From NCBI GenBank assembly GCA_026129165.1, contig JAHCIP010000009.1:1-45457 (forward strand): a DNA stretch of 45,457 bases, in the 5' to 3' direction. This document shows, one piece after another, positions 22,346 to 30,471 of the stretch (position 1 is its first letter; each line of letters opens with the position of its first letter). Origin of the DNA: Anaerolineae bacterium (GTDB lineage: Bacteria > Chloroflexota > Anaerolineae > Epilineales > JAHCIE01). Below the pieces are notes generated by a model. The model did no database searches. It saw only the letters and a program-made list of their open reading frames with translations, and was not told the DNA's origin. The position numbers were made by a program, and so were the translations under genes.

Positions 22346-24498
22346 CAGCCCCCCGCCCTGGTGCGCGGTTCGGAGCCGAAAGGCAGCCGGGCGTGCACCA
22401 CCGTTCCCCCGTCCGGCCCCGTCGTTATCTCACACGTTCCCCCCACCTCGGCGGCGCGTTCTCGCATCGAGGACAGGCCCACGCCATACGGTCGGGCGTC
22501 GGTCATCCCCTGGCCGTCATCGGCCACCGTCACCACCAGGGCCGCCCCCTGTACGGCCAGGCTCACACGGCACCGCCGCGCCTGGGCATGGCGCACCACG
22601 TTGGTCAGCGCCTCCTGGGTGATGCGATAGGCGGCTACTTCGACGGCGGCGGGCAGCGGAGGGAAGGCTCCAGACGTCTCCAGTGAGACGTGCAGACTAG
22701 CCGAGGTTAGCTGCGCTGCCTGAAGGTTTAACGCGCCCACCAGCCCCAATTCATCGAGGGCGGGCGGGCGCAACTCGTAGACCAGACGACGAATATCTCC
22801 CACCGCCCCCTGCACCTGGGCCGTGATCTCAGTGAGATACGCTTCGGCGCGGGCAGGGTCCGCGTGGACGACGTCCCGCGCCAGGTCGGCCTGGAGCGCC
22901 AGGCTTGCCAGGGACGCGCCCAGGCCGTCGTGTAAGTCACGGCGGAGGCGGCGGCGTTCCTCCTCGCGCAGCGTGACCAGCCGCTCGCGGGCGCGCTGCA
23001 AGTCCTGGGTCAGACGCACGGCGTGCGCGGCTACTCCCGCCTGGTGCGCAATCTGTTCCAACAGCCGTCGGTCCGCAGCAGTTAGTGGTTCGCCGGGCGC
23101 GCGCGGCCCTACGCTGAGGTGGCCGATCAGTTCGCCGCGATAGGTGAGCGGGAGGCTGAGGGGGGGCAAGACGCTGCCTATCAGCGCGTCGCGTCTCGCC
23201 GGCGGCTGCGAGGCCGGCTCCGACTCTGAAACCAACTGGATGGTCACGTCGGGCAGTTTGAGCGTCTCCCGAATGGTCTGCACGATGGTGGGCAAGACGG
23301 CCTCCGGCGACAGAGCGGCCTCCAGGCGCTCGCCAAGTCGCGCTAGCACTGTATAGGGGTCATCCCGTTCACCGTAGACCAGCCGGTTGACCCACCGCTG
23401 CAGATGGTCGCGCAGGGGCTGGAACAGGACGGCGACCAGCCCAGTGGCGAGGAGAGACACCAGCAGGCTACCGCTGGCCTGAAATAGCGTACTCAGCGTC
23501 CCCACCACGCCCACGTACAACCCTATGACGAGGGCCGAGAGCGCGCCATAGACGAGGGTGCGGTTGAGGAGGAAGTCAACATCCCACAGCCGATAGCGGC
23601 CGACGGCGACGGCCAGCGTCAGGGGAATTACCGCCATCAGGCCGGGAAACACCAGGAAGACCAGATCGCGAAAGTCGTGCAGGGTGGTCCAGAAGGGATT
23701 GGTCGGCGTGTGGTACACCAGCCAGGTCAGCGGAGCGAACAGCAGCGCCAGCCCTACGCCGATGGTCAGGCCGCGCAAGAGGATACGCGATTGCTGCTGC
23801 TCCTCCGGCGTCGCGCCGTCGGGTCGGCGTAGGGCCTGGGCCACTATGCCCACCAGAGGAATTAAGACGCCATAATGGAACACCAACCCCTCCGGCGTGC
23901 CGTCGCCGGCCCAGCTTAGCCCAAATCCAATCAAGAAGATGCAAACCAGGAAGCCGACCCGTAAGGTGACCATCTCCAGGCTGAGACGTTTCGCAAACAG
24001 GGGCAGCCTGCCATTGGGGAACAGGGCGAGGGCGTACATATAGGCCACACCCGAAATAGCGTGGATCGGGTTATGGAGCGCGTCCATGGGCGGCCAGACC
24101 AGATAGGCCTCGTGGGCCTGAAGGTTAAAGACTGCGGCCGTCCCCACCATGCCAATCGCCAGCAGGCGCGCCACCAGGTGGTCCGGGCGCAGCCAGACCA
24201 GCCACAGTCCCAGCGCCAGGTTCAACAGACTGAATCCTGTCTGCCATACAATGGGAGCGAGGGGGGTGACTCGATAGCGAAATACCAGCAGCTTTTGCCC
24301 CATGTCGCCCCAGCCGGCCAGATGCGCGTCCGTCAGATAGCCGAAGGCGACGAGGACCGGCGCCAGCCCCAGCCCGAGCCAGGCGATGGCGACCAGCGTA
24401 TAGACGGCAAAGCCGCCCCGAAAGGCCAGGCTGCCCAGCCGCGCTTGCCAGCGGCGTAGGCTCAACGACGGCGGTTGGCTCACACTCACGTCGGCCAC
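22345..24498 (-). CDS. Membrane sensor histidine kinase, NarX/DesK-type
   Basis: 717 aa, GTG start. About ten membrane helices fill residues 20-360, followed by the LRDHLQRWVNRLVYGERDDPY linker common in Chloroflexota and Actinobacteria kinases, and a GAF domain (about 370-510). The HisKA_3 H-box is EEERRRLRRDLHDGLGASL, near residue 530; the ATPase domain has EALTNVVRHA, VTVADDGQGM and GVGLSSMRERA. Its histidine box and Asp-Gly boxes are intact. The membrane part may sense envelope state or a lipid-soluble signal. It is co-translated with the LuxR regulator. Confidence 0.94.
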   Translation of the reverse strand: MADVSVSQPPSLSLRRWQARLGSLAFRGGFAVYTLVAIAWLGLGLAPVLVAFGYLTDAHLAGWGDMGQKLLVFRYRVTPLAPIVWQTGFSLLNLALGLWLVWLRPDHLVARLLAIGMVGTAAVFNLQAHEAYLVWPPMDALHNPIHAISGVAYMYALALFPNGRLPLFAKRLSLEMVTLRVGFLVCIFLIGFGLSWAGDGTPEGLVFHYGVLIPLVGIVAQALRRPDGATPEEQQQSRILLRGLTIGVGLALLFAPLTWLVYHTPTNPFWTTLHDFRDLVFLVFPGLMAVIPLTLAVAVGRYRLWDVDFLLNRTLVYGALSALVIGLYVGVVGTLSTLFQASGSLLVSLLATGLVAVLFQPLRDHLQRWVNRLVYGERDDPYTVLARLGERLEAALSPEAVLPTIVQTIRETLKLPDVTIQLVSESEPASQPPARRDALIGSVLPPLSLPLTYRGELIGHLSVGPRAPGEPLTAADRRLLEQIAHQAGVAAHAVRLTQDLQRARERLVTLREEERRRLRRDLHDGLGASLASLALQADLARDVVHADPARAEAYLTEITAQVQGAVGDIRRLVYELRPPALDELGLVGALNLQAAQLTSASLHVSLETSGAFPPLPAAVEVAAYRITQEALTNVVRHAQARRCRVSLAVQGAALVVTVADDGQGMTDARPYGVGLSSMRERAAEVGGTCEITTGPDGGTVVHARLPFGSEPRTRAGG

Positions 24499-24530
24499 AG
24501 GTTTCCCCCAGCGCAGCGGATCATAGGGTC

Positions 24531-24540
24531 AGTATACCAC
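24531..24540 (-). promoter_or_regulatory. Extended -10 promoter for the kinase gene
   Basis: On the minus strand TGGTATACT, with the -10 TATACT at 24536-24531 and TG one base upstream. No good -35 is seen. The leader is about 27 nt to GTG 24498. Confidence 0.45.
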
Positions 24541-24619
24541 ACATTAAGGGTCTCCTCTCAGCGGCGTGCCCTCTATTTCACGGTTGTGTCAAAGTCCAAG
24601 GTGTTGGGAAAGGCAACGG

Positions 24620-24710
24620 GCTGTCAACGGATTTAGACACGGATTGAACGGATGAAGCCTGATCGCAGTAACATTATCCGTTCAATCTGCTCCTCAAATC
24701 CGTTGACAGC
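24620..24710. repeat. 91-bp palindromic element
   Basis: Outer arms GCTGTCAACGGATTT (24620-24634) and AAATCCGTTGACAGC (24696-24710) are a perfect 15-bp inverted repeat. Inner arms GATTGAACGGAT (24642-24653) and ATCCGTTCAATC (24676-24687) are a second perfect pair. It lies between a kinase gene start and a convergent-free gap, and looks like a small MITE or REP-type element; no coding content. Confidence 0.8.
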
Positions 24711-24758
24711 GTGTTCTTGGGGCTAACCCTACGGCTTTCACGCCACCCTGCTCTGTAT

Positions 24759-25496
24759 TTACGGACCTGAACGCCCGCCGACCTCTGATGCTGTCCACGC
24801 TGTGGGAACCCCCTGGTGGTCTGTCCGCGTCACCAGCCATGCCTGGACCATGCCACTGACTAGCAGCGCGGTCAGCATCCCCAGACCGACGACGACGCTC
24901 ATCGTCGGCCGCTCTGGAAAGTCGGGGTGGCCCACGCGCCAGTTGGCGGCGTACATGATGGCATCGAGAACGATGAAGCTGGCGGTTCCGCTGAGGCCAC
25001 TCATCAGCGCCAGCTTGAGGGCCAGGGCTTCACTGCGGAGCGCCATACCCAGGGCCAGCCCCAGCGGGCCGATGAACCCTGCCATGCCCAGGCTCCAGGC
25101 AGCGACAAAGAAGAGGTGGATGTTGGGGATGCTGGTCGCCTCGCGGGCGCCATGCTCCGTGATGTGCCCTTCAAACGTCCCCAGTAGCGCCAGCACCGTG
25201 GGGAAGGCCAGGCCATAGGCCGCGCCAGCGCGCCAGGCGAGGGCGCGGGACGCGACGCCCACCAGCGGCCCCACGATGCGGCCCCACACCGCCCCGCCTA
25301 GCATGGCCACCGGCAATACGACGAGGATGAAGGCCTGGCCGCCGACCTCTTCCATAGACCTGTGCCAGACCGTGGTCACGAGCCACTGGACGATGAGAGC
25401 TACTCCAATGGTCACGCCTAGCGTCAATAGCACTAGACAACCTGCGGACGCCAGCCCGACTAACGCTAGCGTGCGGAACGACGCCTTGTTGGACAT
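24759..25496 (-). CDS. Integral membrane protein, function unknown
   Basis: 245 aa from ATG 25496, chosen because GGAGG lies 6 bp upstream; a TTG four codons earlier includes that site and is unlikely. About six membrane helices (CLVLLTLGVTIGVALIVQWL, FILVVLPVAMLGGAVWG, GLAFPTVLALLG, LFFVAAWSLGMAGFIGPLGLALGMAL, TMSVVVGLGMLTALLVSGMV). No motif I can name. It follows the superoxide dismutase gene by about 60 bp on the same strand, so co-transcription is likely. Confidence 0.8.
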   Translation of the reverse strand: MSNKASFRTLALVGLASAGCLVLLTLGVTIGVALIVQWLVTTVWHRSMEEVGGQAFILVVLPVAMLGGAVWGRIVGPLVGVASRALAWRAGAAYGLAFPTVLALLGTFEGHITEHGAREATSIPNIHLFFVAAWSLGMAGFIGPLGLALGMALRSEALALKLALMSGLSGTASFIVLDAIMYAANWRVGHPDFPERPTMSVVVGLGMLTALLVSGMVQAWLVTRTDHQGVPTAWTASEVGGRSGP

Positions 25497-25557
25497 GCTA
25501 ACCTCCAAGCCCTATACCGATGGTAGCCTTCATTCGCCATACTCTCCCACCGGATCA

Positions 25558-26202
25558 TCACGCCGCAGGACGACGAAGGGCTACCCCCGCCAATGTCACC
25601 GCGCCGCCCAGCAGCCCGATAACCCACCATGCCACCAGTGTCCCGCCTGTGCGTGGCAGGGCGGCTGCCATTGCCACAATCACCCCACACGCGACGCGCG
25701 CCCCAGAGTTACCGGCCGGGTCCGTCTTATTGTCGTCAAGACCGGCGTGGATGACCAGGGCGCTGCCATCGGCATCCAGCAGTGAGTTGACGCCCTCAGC
25801 CAGTGTGACGAGGCTGCTGGTCGCGGTTAAAGCGCCCGTTCGGTCCGCGCTAATGGTGATATTGGGCGGGTTGCCCAGGTCGCCCGCGTGCGGCCCCTCC
25901 GGGTTGTCATGGCCGTGTTTCTTGGCTAAGGGGTTGAAGTGGCCGCCGGCGCTGGCGAAGTCCGGGCCTTCACACTTGCCCACGGTGTGGAGGTGGATGC
26001 CATGTTGACCCGCATCCAGGCCGCTGACCTGGACACGAACCTGCACGCCGCTGGCCTGTTGGGTCAGTGTCGCGCTGCCCACCACCTGCCCGCTAGCGTT
26101 CTTGAGTTCTGTCGTGGCTTGTTGGCCTTGTGCCTGGGCGTGGCCTGACCAAAGAACCAGGGCCAGCGCAGCCATGACCGCGTACAGTAAGCCATACCGC
26201 AT
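25558..26202 (-). CDS. sodC: Secreted Cu/Zn superoxide dismutase with LPXTG-like sorting tail
   Basis: 214 aa. The N-terminal signal peptide MRYGLLYAVMAALALVLWSG then HAQAQ is cleaved near residue 25. The dismutase domain follows: HLHTVGKCEG and GGHFNPLAKKHG give Cu/Zn ligands, GPHAGDLGN the second metal cluster, GSALVIHAGLDD and GARVACGVI the last ligand and disulfide. It converts superoxide to peroxide and oxygen outside the membrane. Uniquely, the C-terminus reads LPRTGG, a hydrophobic helix (about 190-208) and RR, which is a sortase signal. AAGGAG precedes ATG 26202. An inverted repeat overlaps the promoter. Confidence 0.94.
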   Translation of the reverse strand: MRYGLLYAVMAALALVLWSGHAQAQGQQATTELKNASGQVVGSATLTQQASGVQVRVQVSGLDAGQHGIHLHTVGKCEGPDFASAGGHFNPLAKKHGHDNPEGPHAGDLGNPPNITISADRTGALTATSSLVTLAEGVNSLLDADGSALVIHAGLDDNKTDPAGNSGARVACGVIVAMAAALPRTGGTLVAWWVIGLLGGAVTLAGVALRRPAA

Positions 26203-26252
26203 GAGCGTCTCCTTGTGAAATAGTGACTGTCACGCGCAGAGGTCGCCTCTCT

Positions 26253-26287
26253 AGTATACACGCGGCCTGTCCCGGTCGACGGGGACA
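26253..26287 (-). promoter_or_regulatory. sodC promoter region with inverted repeat
   Basis: Minus-strand TATACT at 26258-26253. The -35 region is covered by TGTCCCGGTCGACGGGGACA (26268-26287), which is symmetric at 18 of 20 positions. It may be an operator for a regulator of sodC. The -35 sequence itself is weak (near GTCGAC), so activation or a poor basal level is possible. Confidence 0.45.
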
Positions 26288-26327
26288 TTGTCCCAGGTGT
26301 AGCGGGGGGATTGGGGTCAGTCTCATT

Positions 26328-26357
26328 TTGGCCTTTGGGCCGATTTGGCGGTAGAAT
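26328..26357 (+). promoter_or_regulatory. Promoter giving a leaderless transcript
   Basis: TTGGCC (26328-26333), an 18-bp spacer and TAGAAT (26352-26357). The expected start of transcription coincides with ATG 26364, and no ribosome site precedes it. Confidence 0.5.
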
Positions 26358-26363
26358 AGGCCA

Positions 26364-27683
26364 ATGCCCCAGACTACCCTTCACCGCCGCGCCCTGCTGC
26401 TCATCCTGGCGGCATACCTCGTCCTGGCGACGGGGTATGCCGTCCTGACCCCACCCTGGCAAGCCCCGGACGAACCCGCCCACTTCAACTACATCCGCCA
26501 CGTCTGGGAGACGCGGTCGCTGCCCGAACTGCGGCCCGGCGACTACCCGGCCGACCTACTGGAAGAGCTAAAGCGGCGTAAGTGGCCGCCCGACCTCTCG
26601 GTCGATACGCTGCGCTACGAGAGCCACCAACCGCCGCTGTTTTATGCCCTCTCCGCGCCGGTCTACGGTCTGGCCCAGACGCTCCACCTCGGCCTGCGGG
26701 GCACGGTCATCGCGCTACGGCTGGTTTCCGTCGTCCTCGGCGTGGGACTGCTGCTACTGGCCTACCGCATCGCCCGCCGCGTCCTGCCAGAGGCCCCCGC
26801 CCTGGCCCTGGCCGCGACAGCCTTTGTCGCCTTCCTCCCCATGCACCTGGCCGTGACAGGGGCCATCAACAACGACACACTGGCCGAACTCGTCCTGGCC
26901 GGCCTACTCCTCCTGAGCCTGGCCCGGCTCGAAGGTCGCATTCCCCAGCGGCAGTGGATGATTCTAGGCGCGCTGCTGGTCGGCCTGGCCCTGCTGACCA
27001 AGACGACAATTTACCTGTCGGCGCTGGCTCTCCCCGCCGCCGCTGAGCTAGGGGGTTGGTGGCGGCGCGGGCGCTTCGGGCTGGCCCCGGCCATCTCGGT
27101 CCTGCTCAACATCTATGTCGGCGCGCTGGTCGTCGCTGGCTGGTGGTTCCTGCGCAACCAGGCCGTCTATGGCGCGGGGGACTACTTTGGCTGGGGCCGC
27201 CACGACTCGATTGTGGTCGGCCAGTTGACGACGCGGGAGTGGCTGGCGCAAGTCGGGCTGGCGCGAGGGCTGCGGCTGGCGGCCTCCACCCTGTTCCAGA
27301 GCTTCTGGGGCGTGTTTGGCTGGCTCGGCGCGCCGTTCCAGAACGAAGTCTATTGGGTCCTGTACGCCGTGACGGCTCTGGCTGTTGTCGGGCTGGCCTT
27401 GTATGCCTGGGGTCATCGCGGCTGGCCGCGCCCTGCCTTCTGGCTGCTCGGTCTGGTCATCGGGCTGGCGCTGGCCGGGCTGGTGGGCTATAATCTAAAA
27501 TTCGTCCAGCACCAGGCGCGCTACGTGTTTCCCGCCCTGATTCCGCTGGCGCTGCTGTTTTGCCTGGGGCTGCGCGAAGTCTGGGCCCGCGAGCATGAAC
27601 GGGTCATGGTGAGTCTGACCAGCGTGGCCCTGGCTGGCCTGGCGGTGTACGGCCTGCTAGTTGTGATTCGCCGTCAACTTTGA
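26364..27683 (+). CDS. DUF2142-like multi-pass membrane protein (GT-C glycosyltransferase fold)
   Basis: 439 aa with about ten membrane helices. After the first helix comes the outer loop TPPWQAPDEPAHFNYIRHVWE, about residues 28-50, with the acidic DEP motif typical for GT-C enzymes, then YESHQPPLFYAL near 88. These are features of DUF2142 and related polyprenyl-sugar dependent glycosyltransferases of the membrane. A role in adding sugars to envelope glycans or proteins is possible; the donor and acceptor are unknown. The transcript appears leaderless. A small CxxC protein follows 9 bp later. Confidence 0.8.
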   Translation: MPQTTLHRRALLLILAAYLVLATGYAVLTPPWQAPDEPAHFNYIRHVWETRSLPELRPGDYPADLLEELKRRKWPPDLSVDTLRYESHQPPLFYALSAPVYGLAQTLHLGLRGTVIALRLVSVVLGVGLLLLAYRIARRVLPEAPALALAATAFVAFLPMHLAVTGAINNDTLAELVLAGLLLLSLARLEGRIPQRQWMILGALLVGLALLTKTTIYLSALALPAAAELGGWWRRGRFGLAPAISVLLNIYVGALVVAGWWFLRNQAVYGAGDYFGWGRHDSIVVGQLTTREWLAQVGLARGLRLAASTLFQSFWGVFGWLGAPFQNEVYWVLYAVTALAVVGLALYAWGHRGWPRPAFWLLGLVIGLALAGLVGYNLKFVQHQARYVFPALIPLALLFCLGLREVWAREHERVMVSLTSVALAGLAVYGLLVVIRRQL

Positions 27684-27692
27684 GAGGGACTT

Positions 27693-28004
27693 ATGGACTT
27701 ACTACGCCGACTATTTGGAGGCCAGCCCGCGTCCGACAAGGACGAGGGCCTGTACCTGTACGTGCGCTGCGGCAACTGCGGACGCGCGCTGCGTATCCGT
27801 GTCAACAAACGCACCGATCTTCTGACGGATTATGACAAAGGCGGATTTACCCTGGTCAAGGAGATGATGGACGACAAGTGTTTCCGCCTCATGCGCGCCG
27901 AGATGGCCTTCGACCGGGCCTACAACGTTACCTCACAGCGCATCGAGGGCGGCACGTTTATCACCCGCGAGGAATACGAGGCGGGAGTCGAGAATAAGGA
28001 GTAG
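27693..28004 (+). CDS. Small CxxC-containing protein, function unknown
   Basis: 103 aa, with YVRCGNCGRALRIRVNKRTDL near residues 24-44. Only one CxxC pair and a single further Cys (DDKC) are present, so it might bind a metal as a dimer or with help. The rest is charged (TLVKEMMDDKCFRLMRAEMAFD). It looks like a conserved protein of Chloroflexota but I do not know it by function. AGAGGGA lies upstream of ATG 27693. It is placed between the membrane glycosyltransferase-like gene and the acylase gene, 3 bp from the latter. Confidence 0.75.
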   Translation: MDLLRRLFGGQPASDKDEGLYLYVRCGNCGRALRIRVNKRTDLLTDYDKGGFTLVKEMMDDKCFRLMRAEMAFDRAYNVTSQRIEGGTFITREEYEAGVENKE

Positions 28005-28007
28005 GAT

Positions 28008-30413
28008 ATGCGGCGTGGGTGGCGGCGACTGACGCTCATTCTAATAGCCCTACTGCTGGTTCTGGGTGTGGCAGGGGGCGGGGCGGCGTGGTGGGTGGGC
28101 ATGCGGCCCTTGCCGCCGACGCGGGGGACGCTGCAGCTGCCTGGTCTCACCGCGCCCGTTACCGTTCTGCGCGACAACTGGGGGGTGCCCCATATCTTTG
28201 CTCAGAACACCCTGGACCTGCTGCGGGCGCAAGGCTATCTCCAGGCTGGCGACCGCCTGTGGCAGATGGAATTCCAGCGGCGTGTGGGCCACGGCCGGCT
28301 GAGCGAGGCGCTGGGCGAGGCGACCATTAGCACGGACAAATTCCTCCGCACGCTGGGTGTCCGCCAGGCCGCGCAGGCCGACTGGGACGCCATGGACGCG
28401 GAGTTACGCAGCTACCTGGACGCCTACAGCCAGGGCGTCAACGCCTACCTCGATACGCACCGGGGCAACCTGCCCATCGAGTTTACCCTGCTGGGTGTCA
28501 CGCCTGAACCGTGGACACCGGTGGATAGCCTGGTGTGGGGCAAGATGATGGCCTGGGACCTGGGTGGCAACTGGGAAACCGAACTGCTCCGCGCCCGGCT
28601 CGTCGCCCTCCTCGGCGCGGAGGCGGCCGCCGACCTGCTGCCCGACTATCCCGACGCCAACCCGCTGATTGTCCCCGACGACGCGCGGTCGTACCGCGAC
28701 CTGGGCCAGCCCGATGTCGCCGCCGTGACCGCCGACCTGGGGCGCTTCCTGTCGCCTATTCGAGAGGGTTTGGGGAGCAACAACTGGGTCGTGGGGGGCC
28801 GCAAGACAGCCAGCGGCAAACCCATGCTGGCGAACGACCCGCACCTGGGGATCCGCCTGCCGTCCATCTGGTGGGAGGTGGGGCTGCACGGCGGCGGGTT
28901 CGACGTAGTGGGCGCGAGCCTGCTGGGCGTGCCGGGCGTCATCATCGGCCACAACAACCGCATCGCCTGGGGGATCACCAACGTCGGCCCCGATGTCCAG
29001 GACCTCTACCTGGAACGAGTGCGCGGACTGACCGACGGCCGGCCTGAGTACGAATACCAGGGCCAGTGGCTGCCGCTGACGATGCGCTACGAGACGATCC
29101 AGGTCAAGGGCAAGCCCGACCTGACCCTGCGTGTTCTGAGCAGCCGTCACGGCCCCCTCATCAATTATGTCGTGTCCGGGCTGGAGCAGCCCGTCGCTTT
29201 CCAGTGGACGGCCACCAACGAGCCAAGCCAACTCTTCCGCGCCGTCGCCAACGTAGACCGCGCCCAGAACTTCGAGCAGTTCCGCGCCGCGCTGCGCGAC
29301 TTCGCCGTGCCCGCCCAGAACTTCGTCTACGCCGACGTGGACGGCAATATCGGCTACCAGATGCCGGGTCGCATCCCACGGCGGGCACGCGGCCAGGGAC
29401 TGGTCCCCGTGCCTGGTTGGACAGGCGAGTACGAGTGGACAGGCTACATCCCCTTCGACGAGTTGCCCTACAGCTTTAATCCACCCGAAGGCTTCATCGC
29501 CACAGCCAACAACAAGGTCGTTGGTGACAGTTACCCCTACTTCATCAGCGCGGAGTTTGCCGCACCCTACCGCGCCCGTCGCATCTCGGAGACGCTGGCA
29601 GCCGGTACGCGCCTGACGCCTGACGACATGAAGGCTCTGCAGGGCGACACGCTGAACTTGTTCAATCAGGACCTGGCCCGCCTGATGCTCACGGTTCAGC
29701 CACAAGGCTGGCTTCAACAGGAGGCGCTCAAGACCCTGGCCGCCTGGGATGGCCGCATGGACATTGACAGCGCGGGCGCGTCGCTGGTCGAGGCGACTTA
29801 CCTGGAGGCGCTGAAGCTGGTGGTCGGTGATGAAGTCCCCCCGGCCCTGCTCGACAGCTATCTGGGTCAGAACAATCTGCACCACCTGTTCATGGCCCGC
29901 TTGCTGGCCCAGCCCGACTCGCCCTGGTGGGATGACAAGGGCACGGCCGGCCGCGAGACGCGGGATAGCCTGCTGGCGAAGGCGTTTAGCCGGGCGGTAG
30001 ACAGTCTGGGCAAGCAGTTTGGCGATGTGCCGACGGAGTGGAAGTGGGGGCGGCTGCACACAGCGACCTTCCGCCACCAGCCACTGGGCGAAAGTGGGAT
30101 CGCGCTATTAGAGAGGGTGTTCAATCGCGGGCCGCTACCGGCGCGGGGGAGTGGCTTCACGGTCAACGCGGCGGGTCTCAACTACCGCCAGCCGTATGCG
30201 CTCAGCAGCCTGGCCTCGTATCGGCAGGTCATCAACCTGGCCGACTGGCGCGACTCGTGGACGATGCACACGACGGGCCAGTCGGGCCAACTCTTCAGCC
30301 CACACTACAGTGATATGATTGGCCCGTGGCAGCGCGTCGAGTACCACCGCATGTTCTATACCGAAGCCGACCTGCGCGCGGCGAAGGCCGACGAACTCAC
30401 GCTGACGCCTTAG
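28008..30413 (+). CDS. Penicillin acylase family hydrolase (S45, Ntn type)
   Basis: 801 aa. An N-terminal membrane helix or signal (LTLILIALLLVLGVAGGGAAWWVG, about 9-32, written as region) is followed by the A-chain and then the autoprocessing site GLG|SNNWVVGG, with nucleophile Ser257. B-chain hallmarks follow: LANDPHLGIRLPSIWWE, GVPGVIIGHNNRIAWGITN, and the Asn and oxyanion residues. The family hydrolyses amides such as penicillins, N-acyl homoserine lactones and cyclic lipopeptides. The family is exported and processed into two chains. Natural substrate here is unknown; acyl-homoserine lactone or self-made acyl amides are options. Confidence 0.93.
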   Translation: MRRGWRRLTLILIALLLVLGVAGGGAAWWVGMRPLPPTRGTLQLPGLTAPVTVLRDNWGVPHIFAQNTLDLLRAQGYLQAGDRLWQMEFQRRVGHGRLSEALGEATISTDKFLRTLGVRQAAQADWDAMDAELRSYLDAYSQGVNAYLDTHRGNLPIEFTLLGVTPEPWTPVDSLVWGKMMAWDLGGNWETELLRARLVALLGAEAAADLLPDYPDANPLIVPDDARSYRDLGQPDVAAVTADLGRFLSPIREGLGSNNWVVGGRKTASGKPMLANDPHLGIRLPSIWWEVGLHGGGFDVVGASLLGVPGVIIGHNNRIAWGITNVGPDVQDLYLERVRGLTDGRPEYEYQGQWLPLTMRYETIQVKGKPDLTLRVLSSRHGPLINYVVSGLEQPVAFQWTATNEPSQLFRAVANVDRAQNFEQFRAALRDFAVPAQNFVYADVDGNIGYQMPGRIPRRARGQGLVPVPGWTGEYEWTGYIPFDELPYSFNPPEGFIATANNKVVGDSYPYFISAEFAAPYRARRISETLAAGTRLTPDDMKALQGDTLNLFNQDLARLMLTVQPQGWLQQEALKTLAAWDGRMDIDSAGASLVEATYLEALKLVVGDEVPPALLDSYLGQNNLHHLFMARLLAQPDSPWWDDKGTAGRETRDSLLAKAFSRAVDSLGKQFGDVPTEWKWGRLHTATFRHQPLGESGIALLERVFNRGPLPARGSGFTVNAAGLNYRQPYALSSLASYRQVINLADWRDSWTMHTTGQSGQLFSPHYSDMIGPWQRVEYHRMFYTEADLRAAKADELTLTP

Positions 30414-30440
30414 TGGGTGTGAAAGCACAGTCAACAGCGC

Positions 30441-30471
30441 CAGAGCAGATCCTTCGCTGCGCTCAGAATGA
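30441..30471. repeat. REP-like half element at the end of the oxidoreductase gene
   Basis: GAGCAGATCCTTCGCTGCGC then TCAGAATGACC. It matches the right arm of the 6797-6874 copy. Read on the minus strand its TCATTCTGA supplies the stop codon and last codons of the neighbouring gene. Confidence 0.75.

Noticed and set aside
28404-30077. Minus-strand frame of 557 codons opposite the penicillin acylase gene
   Set aside because: Antisense shadow; the plus strand has an intact S45 hydrolase with its processing site.
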